Source: Thermoplasmatota archaeon (GTDB taxonomy: Archaea > Thermoplasmatota > Penumbrarchaeia > Penumbrarchaeales > Penumbrarchaeaceae). Taken from it: a DNA stretch of 44,642 bases. A program made the translations under genes and the position numbers. This document shows, one piece after another, positions 24,824-34,284 of the stretch. Within the stretch, counting starts at the first letter, position 1, and the number at the start of each line of letters is the position of its first letter. The notes below the pieces were generated by a model. The model was not told the origin of the DNA and searched no databases. It was given only the letters and a program-made list of their open reading frames with translations. The stretch spans positions 1 to 44,642 of the forward strand of contig JAFGLL010000014.1 of NCBI GenBank assembly GCA_016928095.1, given 5' to 3'.

Positions 24824-26036
24824 CTATAGACCACCTGATGATTCTTTCGATAGTATCTCTATCCTGACTCAGTTCGTTATGTAGGAGTAGCTCGGCCATG
24901 TCCTCATCTCCGAGAACATCCATGGCCTTTTGCCTGTCCCAATTCAATACACACTCTTTCATATCGTCGGAAGTCAGCTTCCCCTCCTGGTCCATCAATC
25001 TACGGGATCCGGAGATACGGTTCACAAGGAGCTGTCTGGCAAGTGCAGTGATCTCCTTTTCTCCGACCTCTTTCCTGTCGATCCGGTCAAGGAGGTCCTT
25101 CTGAGAGTATTCTCTCGGCCGGGGATTGCCGAACCACCATAACAGTGATGTCACGGCAAATATTATGAAGATGGAGATCGTAAATATTGGTAAGCTTGAA
25201 ATGAGCCGGACCTGATAGGAAGTGGTCGCAAGGAGACCCTCTTCCCTCTCGGTGGATCTCCTGGAGATGTCGAAAATGACCTCATCAGGCCCCCCATCTC
25301 CCTCAAACATCAACGAGACCAATCCCATGATCAAATCCTTATTCTCATCATGCTCCATGCCCTGGTTGGTGACCACAGAGGATGCTGATATGAAAACGGC
25401 AGATCCTCCATTGGGGTTCCTTACCGATGCGACGATCACAGGTATCGGTCCGCCCTTATCATCGAGGTCTCTCAACATGTTGTCATTGAGATCTACACAG
25501 GAGCTGGTGCTGCTCTGACATAGAATATCACCTTCATCCACCTCAAGTCCGACCGGTGAATTCAGCATGACCGAATAATTGCGTCCGTTGATGGATGCGT
25601 TCAGACCGAAAACGCTAATATTGCCTTTCCCCCCATCCATGAACGATGGATCCAGGAGATCATGATCAAAATACCTGACTCCGTAATGGTCCGCGATATC
25701 ATTTACACCGTCGTTATCGCAGGCGACAAGAAGCTTGCCCCCATCATCCACGAATTCTATCACGGCATCAACTTCAGGACCGGAATACTCCTTGGATACC
25801 CCGGTGATAATCAGCATGGTCCTACCAGGATCATCAATATCCGGGAGATATAATGGCGAGGAAAATATCGTCCGTGTTCCAGTGTTGAGGGCCTCCCTTA
25901 TCTCCGAGGTATCATCCCAGTCATCCCCGTATGGATCGAACCCGTCACTCCCCTCTCCTTTCAGGATAACTGGAACGATCAAAGCTGCCGATAAGACAAA
26001 CAAGAAGATGGTAATGATCACCCAAAACCACCTCAT
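24813..26036 (-). CDS. DUF4350 membrane protein (GATase-like ectodomain)
   Basis: The 407-residue product has an N-terminal membrane helix (about 4-25) and an extracytoplasmic GATase1-like alpha/beta domain (about 40-270) with the DUF4350 pattern: LYLPDIDDPGRTMLIITG, then VIEFVDDGGKLLVACDNDG. A second membrane helix (about 285-305, TISIFIIFAVTSLLWWFG) and a ~100-residue cytoplasmic domain with NPRPREYS and helices follow. DUF4350 proteins are regular members of MoxR-DUF58 operons, and their role is not known. The glutamine-amidotransferase catalytic triad is not evident, so it is probably a binding domain. The start overlaps the preceding stop as ATGA. Confidence 0.88.
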   Translation of the reverse strand: MRWFWVIITIFLFVLSAALIVPVILKGEGSDGFDPYGDDWDDTSEIREALNTGTRTIFSSPLYLPDIDDPGRTMLIITGVSKEYSGPEVDAVIEFVDDGGKLLVACDNDGVNDIADHYGVRYFDHDLLDPSFMDGGKGNISVFGLNASINGRNYSVMLNSPVGLEVDEGDILCQSSTSSCVDLNDNMLRDLDDKGGPIPVIVASVRNPNGGSAVFISASSVVTNQGMEHDENKDLIMGLVSLMFEGDGGPDEVIFDISRRSTEREEGLLATTSYQVRLISSLPIFTISIFIIFAVTSLLWWFGNPRPREYSQKDLLDRIDRKEVGEKEITALARQLLVNRISGSRRLMDQEGKLTSDDMKECVLNWDRQKAMDVLGDEDMAELLLHNELSQDRDTIERIIRWSIDEQ

Positions 26037-29000
26037 CTATCCTCGCCCTCCCTCACCCTTAGAAGATCCGCTGCCGATCTAGCATCGTTCTGTGCGGTGA
26101 CCACCATTTCATCGGGAATATCGAGCAAGGAATACCTTGCAACCTCGAATATATCCAAAAGACCCATCTTCTTCCTCGTATTTGCAGCAATCCCTTTGGA
26201 TCTAGCTCGCTCGTCATCCTCTCTTACAGTATTGTATTCGGACATGGGAACTCCGAGTCCTTTCATGGATCTGGAATACTCTCTGTAGGCTTTGAATACC
26301 TCAGCAACGTTCCTGCTTCTTGGATGGATCATCTGTCTTGGCACCGTTCTTCTTTCTTCCTTTGATACCCTTGCCTTTATCAGTCGTTTCCTGAGCACTG
26401 CGAACACCCCAAGAACCAAAAGCGCAATGGCGATGATGGAAGTTATGAGCGATTCCAGAAGATAGCTATCCCTATCGATGCGCTGAGGTTTTATTCGGTC
26501 CATCCGGAATTCATATTCGCTCGGGAGGTAGAACCTCGTTCCATTGAACATCGCCCGGTACGATCTGTTGAGGGATGTATCGTTCATGGGGGGAATCTCG
26601 ATAACGGCGATCCCTGTGTCATTTGTTATCGTCGAGACAATACCACCTTCCATCTCGACCGCCACTTCTTTTTCAACCATGCTGGAACCGTTATCGAGAA
26701 CGAGACGGAAGATCACCTTCACGGTGGATGACGAAGCACCGCTGACCGGTACATCGATAGGTACTATGACGGTTGTCGCCTTCACATCAACTGAACGTGT
26801 CGAGTTCAAACCTACAATGAATTCCGTTCCCGAGTATGATGCCCATAATCTCATAGTCCCGACATCTCTCGTCAATGGAATGTCCATATCGAAGCTGAAG
26901 ATTCCCTCCGAATTCGATCGTATCGAACATAGCACCTCTATCCCCGTTCCAATTATGATATCTGAATCCGGTAGGTTCGATCCTCCCGCGGTACGCAATC
27001 TTCCCGAAATTTGATACGATGAATTCCTTTTTTGGAATTCCGGTAATTCCATATCGAGTATGGAGAATGTTGATATGGTAATATTGGACCTGGCATATGA
27101 GGGCAGGTACCTGTAGGGGGTGCCCGGGAATGAGCCATTGAGTATGAAGTTACCCAGAACATGCTCATTGATCGTGAACCTGTTGGAGAAGCCGCCGAAG
27201 GAATCGGTTTGAACGATTGTGGAAAGTCCCAATCCTTCTATAGATATGGCCACATCCGCGAGGAAAACTCCCTCACCAACATCATCGGTCAGCTTGCCGG
27301 TGATCCTGAAAGACTTCGGATCGAACCTGTCATCGTCGATCCCGGTATCAAGGACGACCTCGCAATCCTTGATGGACATGAAAGTTGCCGATATGACGGC
27401 CGTATGCACTTCATCGGACCTTCCTTGCAGATATCCGTCGGACCCGTTGAAGATGATCTGATACGTGTGATTGCCAAGGGCCTGAGTGACAGGCATGTTG
27501 AAACTGAACATGAAAATGCCCGTACTATCGGTGGATTCGGTTGCAATGATGGTCCTGTCCTCGATCAGGTGGACCATCATTCCACCGAGTGGTTGGCCAA
27601 TATCGTCTTCCGGTGTCGAGTTATCGTCCGTGAGTCTCCCCCTGAGAATGAAAGGATCGGCGTTCTCTCCCCTCATAACCACCGATGTATGATAGGCGAC
27701 CTCGACCATGGAGCCGGAGACCACCTGGAATGTCGTGTTCGAGCCGGTCGGAAGATAGATATCCGAACCAGTGTATGAAAGATCGACATGGACGGACCCC
27801 ATTTCATGATCCCTGGGGATCATGTAATACCCCGTGAACCATCCACCACTGTCGGTATCCGTATAGAACTGATAGATATCGCTCCACACGATGCTGATCC
27901 GTTGAAAAGGTATCCCCTTACCCACGTTGGAGATCAGACGACCAGAGATGAGGGCCTCTTCGCCTCGGTAAACCTTCCCACTGTTGACATTCGTTAATGC
28001 AGGTATGCCGATGGTCCTTACAGGGATCGATATGGTATTGACGGGTAAGAAGAACTCTTTCTTTATGTAGGATAGTGATAGAACCTCCTCTCCCGCTTCA
28101 AAATTTGAAGGATCGAAGAATACGGAGGCGGCAAACCTGCCGTCGGATAGCGGCTGAACCACGGTCAGCTCTCTTTTACCTATCTTCAGGACCAGTGGAT
28201 TCTTCGCCCCCGCCCAGGATTCGTTGGAGGTCCCTCTAATCAATATAGAGCTTCCCACGACCACCTCAATGAACCCCTCCACCCCCATTTCGCGAATGGT
28301 TCCATTTAGCAACGTGACATTTGCGGTAATGGAGGTTCTGTGGAGTACCCTGATAGAGACCGTCACCGAGGCGGGATCGAGGTATTTCTGGTATTCCATC
28401 GAAGTGTCGAGAACGTCAGGTCGGTAGCTGATCGAGACCTCATGGTCTCCAACGTCTATAGTGGCGTTCCTATCGTTTCCGGCATAATATCTGAACATAT
28501 CGGCAGAAGGATCGTACTGTAGGTCCAGTTTTCCGGTTGCATTGCTCCTAACGAAAGGGTGATCCCTTCCCAGGAACGATATCGTCAGGTTCGCCGAAGA
28601 TACCCCTCTGGTCGATCCCTTGTATCCGATACTTCCCTTCAACCTCAAAGGCTCCTCCCCCGAAATGATCGATCCAGGGGCTATGATGGTGATCGATGTC
28701 CTCGATCGGATCTCAAGGGGGGAGGGGGATGACCATGATCCTTTGTAATAGAACAGATCATGTACCTCGGCTATGACCGAGTAAGTAGTGTTCGGTCCCA
28801 CGTCCAGATTGGGATAGAAAGGATACATGAACAGCGAGAAATTGCCTCTACTGTCTGCCTGGATCGGGTTTGATGAGATCGCCTTTTCGCTGAAAATTAC
28901 AGCTCCGGTATTGTTCCTTATGGTATAATTGATATGAACGCTGACTATCAGCTTGCTTCCTGGACTTCCATCCGTTAAGATGATCGAACCGGTGACCTCC

Positions 29001-31954
29001 ACTTTTTCCCCCAGATAAGTGATGTTCGGTGCTTCCACCGAAACCCGGGTGGGTATCTTATCGTCCCGATCAAGGATCCCGTCGTTATCCGAATCCCAGT
29101 CAGACGTGGAAAAGCCCTCCTCCTCCCTGTCCCCATCAGCATCATCTTCCTCCCTTGCATCATCATCATCATCGGGGTCCTCATCATCCGGAACACCATC
29201 GTTGTCGTGGTCCCACGGATTGGTGGAGTTCGTCCTCATCAATCTGGGAAAAAGATCCATCTCATCGAGATCGGTCACACCGTCCTCGTCATCATCCTTG
29301 TCCTCATCATCCGGCGTACCGTCATCATCATGGTCATGGTCCGATGTCCCGACATCTTCCTTTCCATCACCATCGCTGTCGGTCCTTCCATCTCCGTCCT
29401 TGTCATCATCCATCAGGTCCGGTATCCCGTCATTATCGTGGTCAAAAGGGTAAAGGTCCTGATCGGATGTTTCGCCGGGCTGGTTCCCGTTGCCGTCATT
29501 GTCTCGATCCTGATCGTATACGTCCGGTATCCCGTCATTGTCATCGTCCTGGTCCACACCGTTTAAGAAGGTGTCATTGTCCATGTCTGGATCGAGCTCG
29601 TTCACGATCCCGTCGTTGTCCAGATCGTTGTCCGTATCAAGATCAAAGGGGTCCGCGATCCCATCATTATCATCATCCGTGTCCATGATATTGATGATCC
29701 CATCGTTATCATCGTCCCTTCTTCTTCCCGAACCGTCATCGAGGTCCGGATCCTCCTCATTTGGTATCCCGTCATCGTCCAGGTCCCCGTCCTGGTCCGG
29801 ATACGGAGTTCCTCCCCAGCTCCTTTCCTTGATATCCGGTATTCCATCGTTATCGTCATCGGGATCGAACCAATCCCAGATCCCATCGTTATCATCGTCG
29901 GGGTCCAGATCATCGTCGATCCAGTCCCCGTCATCATCGCTATCCTCTTCATTGGGGATCTGATCATCATCAAGGTCGTTGTTGATATCCAGGTCCAGAC
30001 TGTCAGGTGTTCCGTCATTGTCATCATCCACATCATCCGGGTCCAAAACACCATCGTTATCGTCATCCATATCGAATGCATCGAATATGCCGTCGCCATC
30101 CTGGTCCCTGTCAGCTTCGTTAAGGATCCCGTCCTTGTCGAGGTCATCCGTGATATTCCTCCAGTGCACCGGCTCGGAGGTTGGATCGCCCCATGGAAGA
30201 GTGCCGCCTTCGCTCACATCCGAGATGTCGGTAACACCGTCCCCGTCCCTGTCGTCATCAAGGTTATCAGGGATCGTGTCATCGTCCGTATCTATGTCAA
30301 ATACCTCATGATCCGGTCCACCATCGTTATCATCATCCGGGTCGGCACCATCATCGAGCCCATCATTATCATGGTCAAAGGGCTGCTGGTCCTCTATATC
30401 TTCGATCCCGTCGTCATCATCATCCGGATCGAGGAAGTCAATGATCCCGTCGTTGTCATGGTCCCATGGATCTGTGGAGAGAAAACCGTCTCCGACCTCT
30501 ATGTAATCGGGAATACCATCGGCATCCTCGTCCAACTCCTTGTCCGGAGGATCGACATCTGAAGCGGGAGGTTTCCCCGGAGTCGGATCGAACTCGATCC
30601 AGCCAAGACCGGTGAAATAACATTCAGCCCACGCTTTCATGTGTCTGCCCCTGAAGACCCATCCCGAACTCCATTGGTTCTCCTCGCTGGAATCATAACC
30701 GACCACCAGCCTTGCGGATATGTTCAGAAGCCTGCACATGATCACCAGGGACGATGCGAAAGTGATACTGTTCCCCTCCCCGTACCTGAGATCGCCGTAA
30801 CCCGTTGAGTTCGGATCGAAACCCCCTTCCACCCTTTGGCCGATGGTCATCCAATATATCTGATCCCTTCCGGCGGGGGCCGGCATGGGATTGTCGGAAT
30901 AAGCATATCTTTCGTTCAGGAACTCTGATAGAGCCGCAGCCTTTCCGTATCCTGACACCTGGCCGTCGGTGATCTCCAGAGCCAGGTCAAAGACCTCATG
31001 GAACGTTCCATTCTTCTGTAAATATCTAGGGACCGAGGTTAGATTCCCACCAATCAATGTGGAATTTTCCCTCTCCATCCGATCGACCGGCACCTGATAC
31101 CTCCTGATGATCATCTCGAAGGACCGCACGTCGAAACCGGAGTTCACATTATGAGCGGTCAACGATCTGTCATCCAATCCCATGGATGAAGGAGGATCGG
31201 AGGTTGTTATCCTTTCAGTATTGAGGGGAAGGGGTATGAACGGATGATCGGTATCGATGAAGGGGAGCAGATCGCTAGTAAGATCGGACCCGACCACCGG
31301 ATCGAAGGTCAGGTTGTATACGTGACTCGAATTGGGCTGATCGATCGAAGCCCATATGATCCCATCTCGATATGGCTCGATATCCATTTCACCGGTACTC
31401 CACATCTCTCCCGCACCCAATCCATTGTATACCTCATAGACCGAAGTTCTGAACCGGACCCGGGGGCCTGTTGAGTTCACGTTGAATATGACGGTATCGG
31501 CGGATCTCCCGTTATATGGGTCCAGAGGTAAGGGGTCTGTGGCATCATCCTCGTATTCGTCGTCATCCGTGTTCGGATCCAATGGGTCGGTTCCTCGGTA
31601 TAGACCGTCAGGTGATGTGTAATTGTATTCCTTAATGTTGGTCCAACCGTCCCCATCAGGATTGCCGCCGGACCCGTTGTTACCAGTAGAACTGAGAGGG
31701 TCCAGACCGAAATATGCCTCGAATCCGTCGGGCATCCCGTCATTGTCCGAATCGGCCTTGTCCGGATTGGTGCCAAGAGCCGCTTCTTCCCTGTTGCTCA
31801 AACCGTCCCCATCTGTATCCAGATCAGCTCCTCCAGGGTCGTTGGGATCGAAATCACCTCTGACAGGGGGATCATAACCTTCAGACATCCGTGACAGATG
31901 GACAGGCGTGACCATGATGATCGCCAACAGCAGGATGAGCACTTTCATTCTCAT
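26033..31954 (-). CDS. giant TgpA-like protein: inactive-looking transglutaminase domain, Asp-rich calcium repeats, DUF4129-like tail (1973 aa)
   Basis: Order of parts: signal peptide (1-20); thrombospondin-type-3 units (about 43-140); a transglutaminase-like domain (about 340-460); an acidic repeat region of about 500 residues (471-968); seven or eight Ig-like carbohydrate-binding-type domains (about 975-1825); one membrane helix (about 1834-1856); a cytoplasmic tail to 1973 with VFKAYREYSRSMKGLGVP and VARYSLLDIP, typical of DUF4129. In the transglutaminase domain the fold markers NISARLVVGY, AWAECY and GWIEFDPT are intact. The catalytic Cys position (GNSITFA) is S396 and the His position (two before W442) is K440; D456 remains. 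It is therefore probably a binding domain rather than a crosslinking enzyme. Both ends overlap neighbours as ATGA. Confidence 0.88.
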   Translation of the reverse strand: MRMKVLILLLAIIMVTPVHLSRMSEGYDPPVRGDFDPNDPGGADLDTDGDGLSNREEAALGTNPDKADSDNDGMPDGFEAYFGLDPLSSTGNNGSGGNPDGDGWTNIKEYNYTSPDGLYRGTDPLDPNTDDDEYEDDATDPLPLDPYNGRSADTVIFNVNSTGPRVRFRTSVYEVYNGLGAGEMWSTGEMDIEPYRDGIIWASIDQPNSSHVYNLTFDPVVGSDLTSDLLPFIDTDHPFIPLPLNTERITTSDPPSSMGLDDRSLTAHNVNSGFDVRSFEMIIRRYQVPVDRMERENSTLIGGNLTSVPRYLQKNGTFHEVFDLALEITDGQVSGYGKAAALSEFLNERYAYSDNPMPAPAGRDQIYWMTIGQRVEGGFDPNSTGYGDLRYGEGNSITFASSLVIMCRLLNISARLVVGYDSSEENQWSSGWVFRGRHMKAWAECYFTGLGWIEFDPTPGKPPASDVDPPDKELDEDADGIPDYIEVGDGFLSTDPWDHDNDGIIDFLDPDDDDDGIEDIEDQQPFDHDNDGLDDGADPDDDNDGGPDHEVFDIDTDDDTIPDNLDDDRDGDGVTDISDVSEGGTLPWGDPTSEPVHWRNITDDLDKDGILNEADRDQDGDGIFDAFDMDDDNDGVLDPDDVDDDNDGTPDSLDLDINNDLDDDQIPNEEDSDDDGDWIDDDLDPDDDNDGIWDWFDPDDDNDGIPDIKERSWGGTPYPDQDGDLDDDGIPNEEDPDLDDGSGRRRDDDNDGIINIMDTDDDNDGIADPFDLDTDNDLDNDGIVNELDPDMDNDTFLNGVDQDDDNDGIPDVYDQDRDNDGNGNQPGETSDQDLYPFDHDNDGIPDLMDDDKDGDGRTDSDGDGKEDVGTSDHDHDDDGTPDDEDKDDDEDGVTDLDEMDLFPRLMRTNSTNPWDHDNDGVPDDEDPDDDDDAREEDDADGDREEEGFSTSDWDSDNDGILDRDDKIPTRVSVEAPNITYLGEKVEVTGSIILTDGSPGSKLIVSVHINYTIRNNTGAVIFSEKAISSNPIQADSRGNFSLFMYPFYPNLDVGPNTTYSVIAEVHDLFYYKGSWSSPSPLEIRSRTSITIIAPGSIISGEEPLRLKGSIGYKGSTRGVSSANLTISFLGRDHPFVRSNATGKLDLQYDPSADMFRYYAGNDRNATIDVGDHEVSISYRPDVLDTSMEYQKYLDPASVTVSIRVLHRTSITANVTLLNGTIREMGVEGFIEVVVGSSILIRGTSNESWAGAKNPLVLKIGKRELTVVQPLSDGRFAASVFFDPSNFEAGEEVLSLSYIKKEFFLPVNTISIPVRTIGIPALTNVNSGKVYRGEEALISGRLISNVGKGIPFQRISIVWSDIYQFYTDTDSGGWFTGYYMIPRDHEMGSVHVDLSYTGSDIYLPTGSNTTFQVVSGSMVEVAYHTSVVMRGENADPFILRGRLTDDNSTPEDDIGQPLGGMMVHLIEDRTIIATESTDSTGIFMFSFNMPVTQALGNHTYQIIFNGSDGYLQGRSDEVHTAVISATFMSIKDCEVVLDTGIDDDRFDPKSFRITGKLTDDVGEGVFLADVAISIEGLGLSTIVQTDSFGGFSNRFTINEHVLGNFILNGSFPGTPYRYLPSYARSNITISTFSILDMELPEFQKRNSSYQISGRLRTAGGSNLPDSDIIIGTGIEVLCSIRSNSEGIFSFDMDIPLTRDVGTMRLWASYSGTEFIVGLNSTRSVDVKATTVIVPIDVPVSGASSSTVKVIFRLVLDNGSSMVEKEVAVEMEGGIVSTITNDTGIAVIEIPPMNDTSLNRSYRAMFNGTRFYLPSEYEFRMDRIKPQRIDRDSYLLESLITSIIAIALLVLGVFAVLRKRLIKARVSKEERRTVPRQMIHPRSRNVAEVFKAYREYSRSMKGLGVPMSEYNTVREDDERARSKGIAANTRKKMGLLDIFEVARYSLLDIPDEMVVTAQNDARSAADLLRVREGEDR
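29060..30545 (-). repeat. ~1.5 kb of Asp-rich calcium-repeat coding DNA
   Basis: It encodes about thirty units of the DxDNDGIPDxxDxDDD kind (residues about 471-968 of the TgpA-like protein). On the plus strand it shows as endless cgttatcatcatccgg-like blocks. The units differ by substitutions and insertions, so this is a diverged tandem array, not a fresh expansion. Each unit is a candidate Ca2+ site; the whole would be a stiff, highly negative stalk. Confidence 0.8.
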
Positions 31955-34284
31955 GTGCCCCCGCCTCCTCCGCTTCCAGACCTGGAGCCTCCGTTCCTAG
32001 GGTCCGTTCCGGCAAGATACTCGCTTCTATTGTCAAAACCATCATCATCGGCATCAAGGGCTGCATCCCTGTCATCATACGGGTCGAAACACCACTTCCT
32101 CTCCCAACCGTCTGGCATCCCGTCCTCATCGGAATCCCTGAAATAAACCTCATATCCGTCTGGCATCCCGTCATTGTCCGAATCCGGATCGTTAGGATCC
32201 GTTCCGTTGAGGTATTCCTCCATGTTGGTGAATGCTTCATATTCGGACATCGATCCATCGTGATCGGAATCGAAACCATCCGAGTCCAGGTCCTCATCCC
32301 CGTCCTCGCGGCCGTCCCCATCGGAATCCGGATTGGAGGGATCAAGCTCCCAACCATCCATTTCGGTGTTCCATTGTGTATATTTCACTTCCCAGCCATC
32401 GGGGAGCCCATCCCGATCAGTATCTTTCGAGAACGGATCGATATTCCAGCCATCATCCGATTCCAGAAGGTTCGTCAATCCATCACCGTCAGGGTCCAGG
32501 TCCGCATCCCATTTGACGGTCGGGTCTATGAGCCATCCGAACGTCAGGTTGGTCGTGAGTCCGGGAGCGTCACCGAGGAACTCCCATGTACCGGAGGACC
32601 TCCACTTCCAGAAACCGGATGATCTGTTCTCGCTTTCATGGACCCATATGTGATCGCTGAAAAGAAGGCTTATCGAAGGACTACCTTTCTCTCCGGATCC
32701 CATCTCCCAACCGTCACCCATCCCGTCCCCGTCGGTATCCTCCTTGTTGGGATCGCATTGCTCCTGGAACGGCCTGGGAGGGAAGAGGGTTTCTTCACCA
32801 TCGGTAAGACCGTCCCTGTCGGTATCGGGATTCGAGGCATTTGTTATGAATCCGTCAAGACCGTGATATACCTCTTCCATGTCCGAAAGGAGGTCCCCGT
32901 CCGTATCCCTCATCGTAGGATCGGTCTTGTAGGAATGGTTATCATAGGTGAACCGATAATGATATTCCTGGAAATCCGTCAATCCATCGCCATCGGAATC
33001 CCCCATGGATGCATTTGTTGCTGACACCTCCCTTTCGACCTTATCCTTCAATCCATCGTGATCGGTATCGTTGAGGTGCGGATTTGATATCGTTCTCTCC
33101 CGAACGGAGTTGATGATGATCTCCCAACCCTCGATCTCCACTCCATCCATCAACCCATCGCCATCGGTATCTGCTTCGTTTGGATCGGTGGACCTACCGA
33201 AGATCCGGGCGACATCGTACTCTTCCCTGTTCGTGAACAGCTCGGCTCCTTCGAGAATACCGTTCTCATCCAGATCGAGCCCGTCTTGATCCGGATCAAG
33301 GCCCCCATCCTTTCCGTTCAATGGGTGTAGTCCATTCTCGACCTCCCAACCGTCGGGCATGCCGTCGAGGTCAGAGTCGAATCCGTCCGGAATGCCGTTA
33401 TGGTCCCTATCCGCACCAGAGGGATTCGTCCAGTTGCCCAACAGGTCTTTCAGTTCGTATTCTTCGTAATTGAGCAGTCCGTCACCATCGCTGTCGATAT
33501 TTGCGTCACTCGGGTCCGTTGCATTGAGGGAGAACATCACTTCCCAGTTGTCAGGCAGTCCGTCGTTGTCCGTGTCCGGGCTGTTCGGATCGAGGCCTAG
33601 CAGGACCGCCTCCCTGCTGTCGGACAATCCGTCCCCGTCGCTGTCGAGGAGGTTCGGATCGGTACCTATTATGAACTCCTTGAAGTTAGTCAATCCGTCC
33701 AGGTCAGGGTCCAGATCACTATCGGAAGGATTCGATGCATTTATGGTCCATTTGCCGGTATCGTTTATGGGAATTCCGTAATGCATCTCCCACCCGTCCC
33801 ACATACCATCCCCGTCCGTGTCCGGGTTCCTCGGATCAAGGTAGGATCCCAAGACCTGCAATGCACAATATTCTTCAAAGTTGGTCAACCCGTCCCCGTC
33901 TGGATCGCCATTCATCCCCATATCCTTATCCGGGAAGGGCCTCGTATCATTATCGTCCTGCCCCTGTGTGGAGCCCGGGACCGGACCTGTCCCTGTCCCG
34001 TTGTCCCTCGGATCCAGTCCCCTTACTATCTCCCATCTGTCCGGGAGCCCGTCACCGTCCGTATCAGGAAGTGTGATGTCCGTTCCCCAGATATACACCT
34101 CGTCAAGGTCAGAGATCCCATCTCCGTCCGTATCCAGAGCACCGTCTCCGGTATCCGGATCAAGGTTCCCCTCATCTTTCAATCTAATTTCACTGTCGGG
34201 GAGAACGGTAAGAAATATCATGCCCGATAGCAGCACAAGGGAAAGCCCTATCAAGATAGGCGAGAGCCATGAGGTCAACTTCAA
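31951..34284 (-). CDS. thrombospondin-type-3 repeat surface protein, N-terminally anchored (777 aa)
   Basis: A short N-terminal hydrophobic segment (about 8-29, PILIGLSLVLLSGMIFLTVL) is followed by about fourteen calcium-type units spaced 40-60 residues apart, each DxDGDGLxDxxE or DPDxDGLTNxxEY followed by GTDP and a tryptophan (DGWEV). The end is a Gly/Ser tail (SGSGGGGGT) without a membrane helix. It is either held by the uncleaved N-terminal helix or released. The start is TTG: the stop of the previous gene and this start share TTGA, and GGAGGAGGAG sits six bases upstream. It is the middle member of the three large surface proteins at the head of the operon. The role is unknown; a rigid Ca2+-dependent spacer or matrix subunit is likely. 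Confidence 0.85.
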   Translation of the reverse strand: MKLTSWLSPILIGLSLVLLSGMIFLTVLPDSEIRLKDEGNLDPDTGDGALDTDGDGISDLDEVYIWGTDITLPDTDGDGLPDRWEIVRGLDPRDNGTGTGPVPGSTQGQDDNDTRPFPDKDMGMNGDPDGDGLTNFEEYCALQVLGSYLDPRNPDTDGDGMWDGWEMHYGIPINDTGKWTINASNPSDSDLDPDLDGLTNFKEFIIGTDPNLLDSDGDGLSDSREAVLLGLDPNSPDTDNDGLPDNWEVMFSLNATDPSDANIDSDGDGLLNYEEYELKDLLGNWTNPSGADRDHNGIPDGFDSDLDGMPDGWEVENGLHPLNGKDGGLDPDQDGLDLDENGILEGAELFTNREEYDVARIFGRSTDPNEADTDGDGLMDGVEIEGWEIIINSVRERTISNPHLNDTDHDGLKDKVEREVSATNASMGDSDGDGLTDFQEYHYRFTYDNHSYKTDPTMRDTDGDLLSDMEEVYHGLDGFITNASNPDTDRDGLTDGEETLFPPRPFQEQCDPNKEDTDGDGMGDGWEMGSGEKGSPSISLLFSDHIWVHESENRSSGFWKWRSSGTWEFLGDAPGLTTNLTFGWLIDPTVKWDADLDPDGDGLTNLLESDDGWNIDPFSKDTDRDGLPDGWEVKYTQWNTEMDGWELDPSNPDSDGDGREDGDEDLDSDGFDSDHDGSMSEYEAFTNMEEYLNGTDPNDPDSDNDGMPDGYEVYFRDSDEDGMPDGWERKWCFDPYDDRDAALDADDDGFDNRSEYLAGTDPRNGGSRSGSGGGGGT

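Noticed and set aside
29029-29688. Plus-strand open frames across the Asp-rich repeats, including His/Pro-rich and Ser-rich products
   Set aside because: They are the complement of GAT/GAC-rich repeats (gtc/atc become Ser, His, Ile or Val codons) and have no start context. The minus-strand gene explains them.
29060-30545. CRISPR-like array from evenly recurring short motifs
   Set aside because: The repeats are in frame, encode calcium loops, differ from unit to unit and have no unique spacers of constant length.
30583-30775. Calling the domain an active transglutaminase or cysteine protease
   Set aside because: The Cys and His positions of the triad are Ser and Lys.
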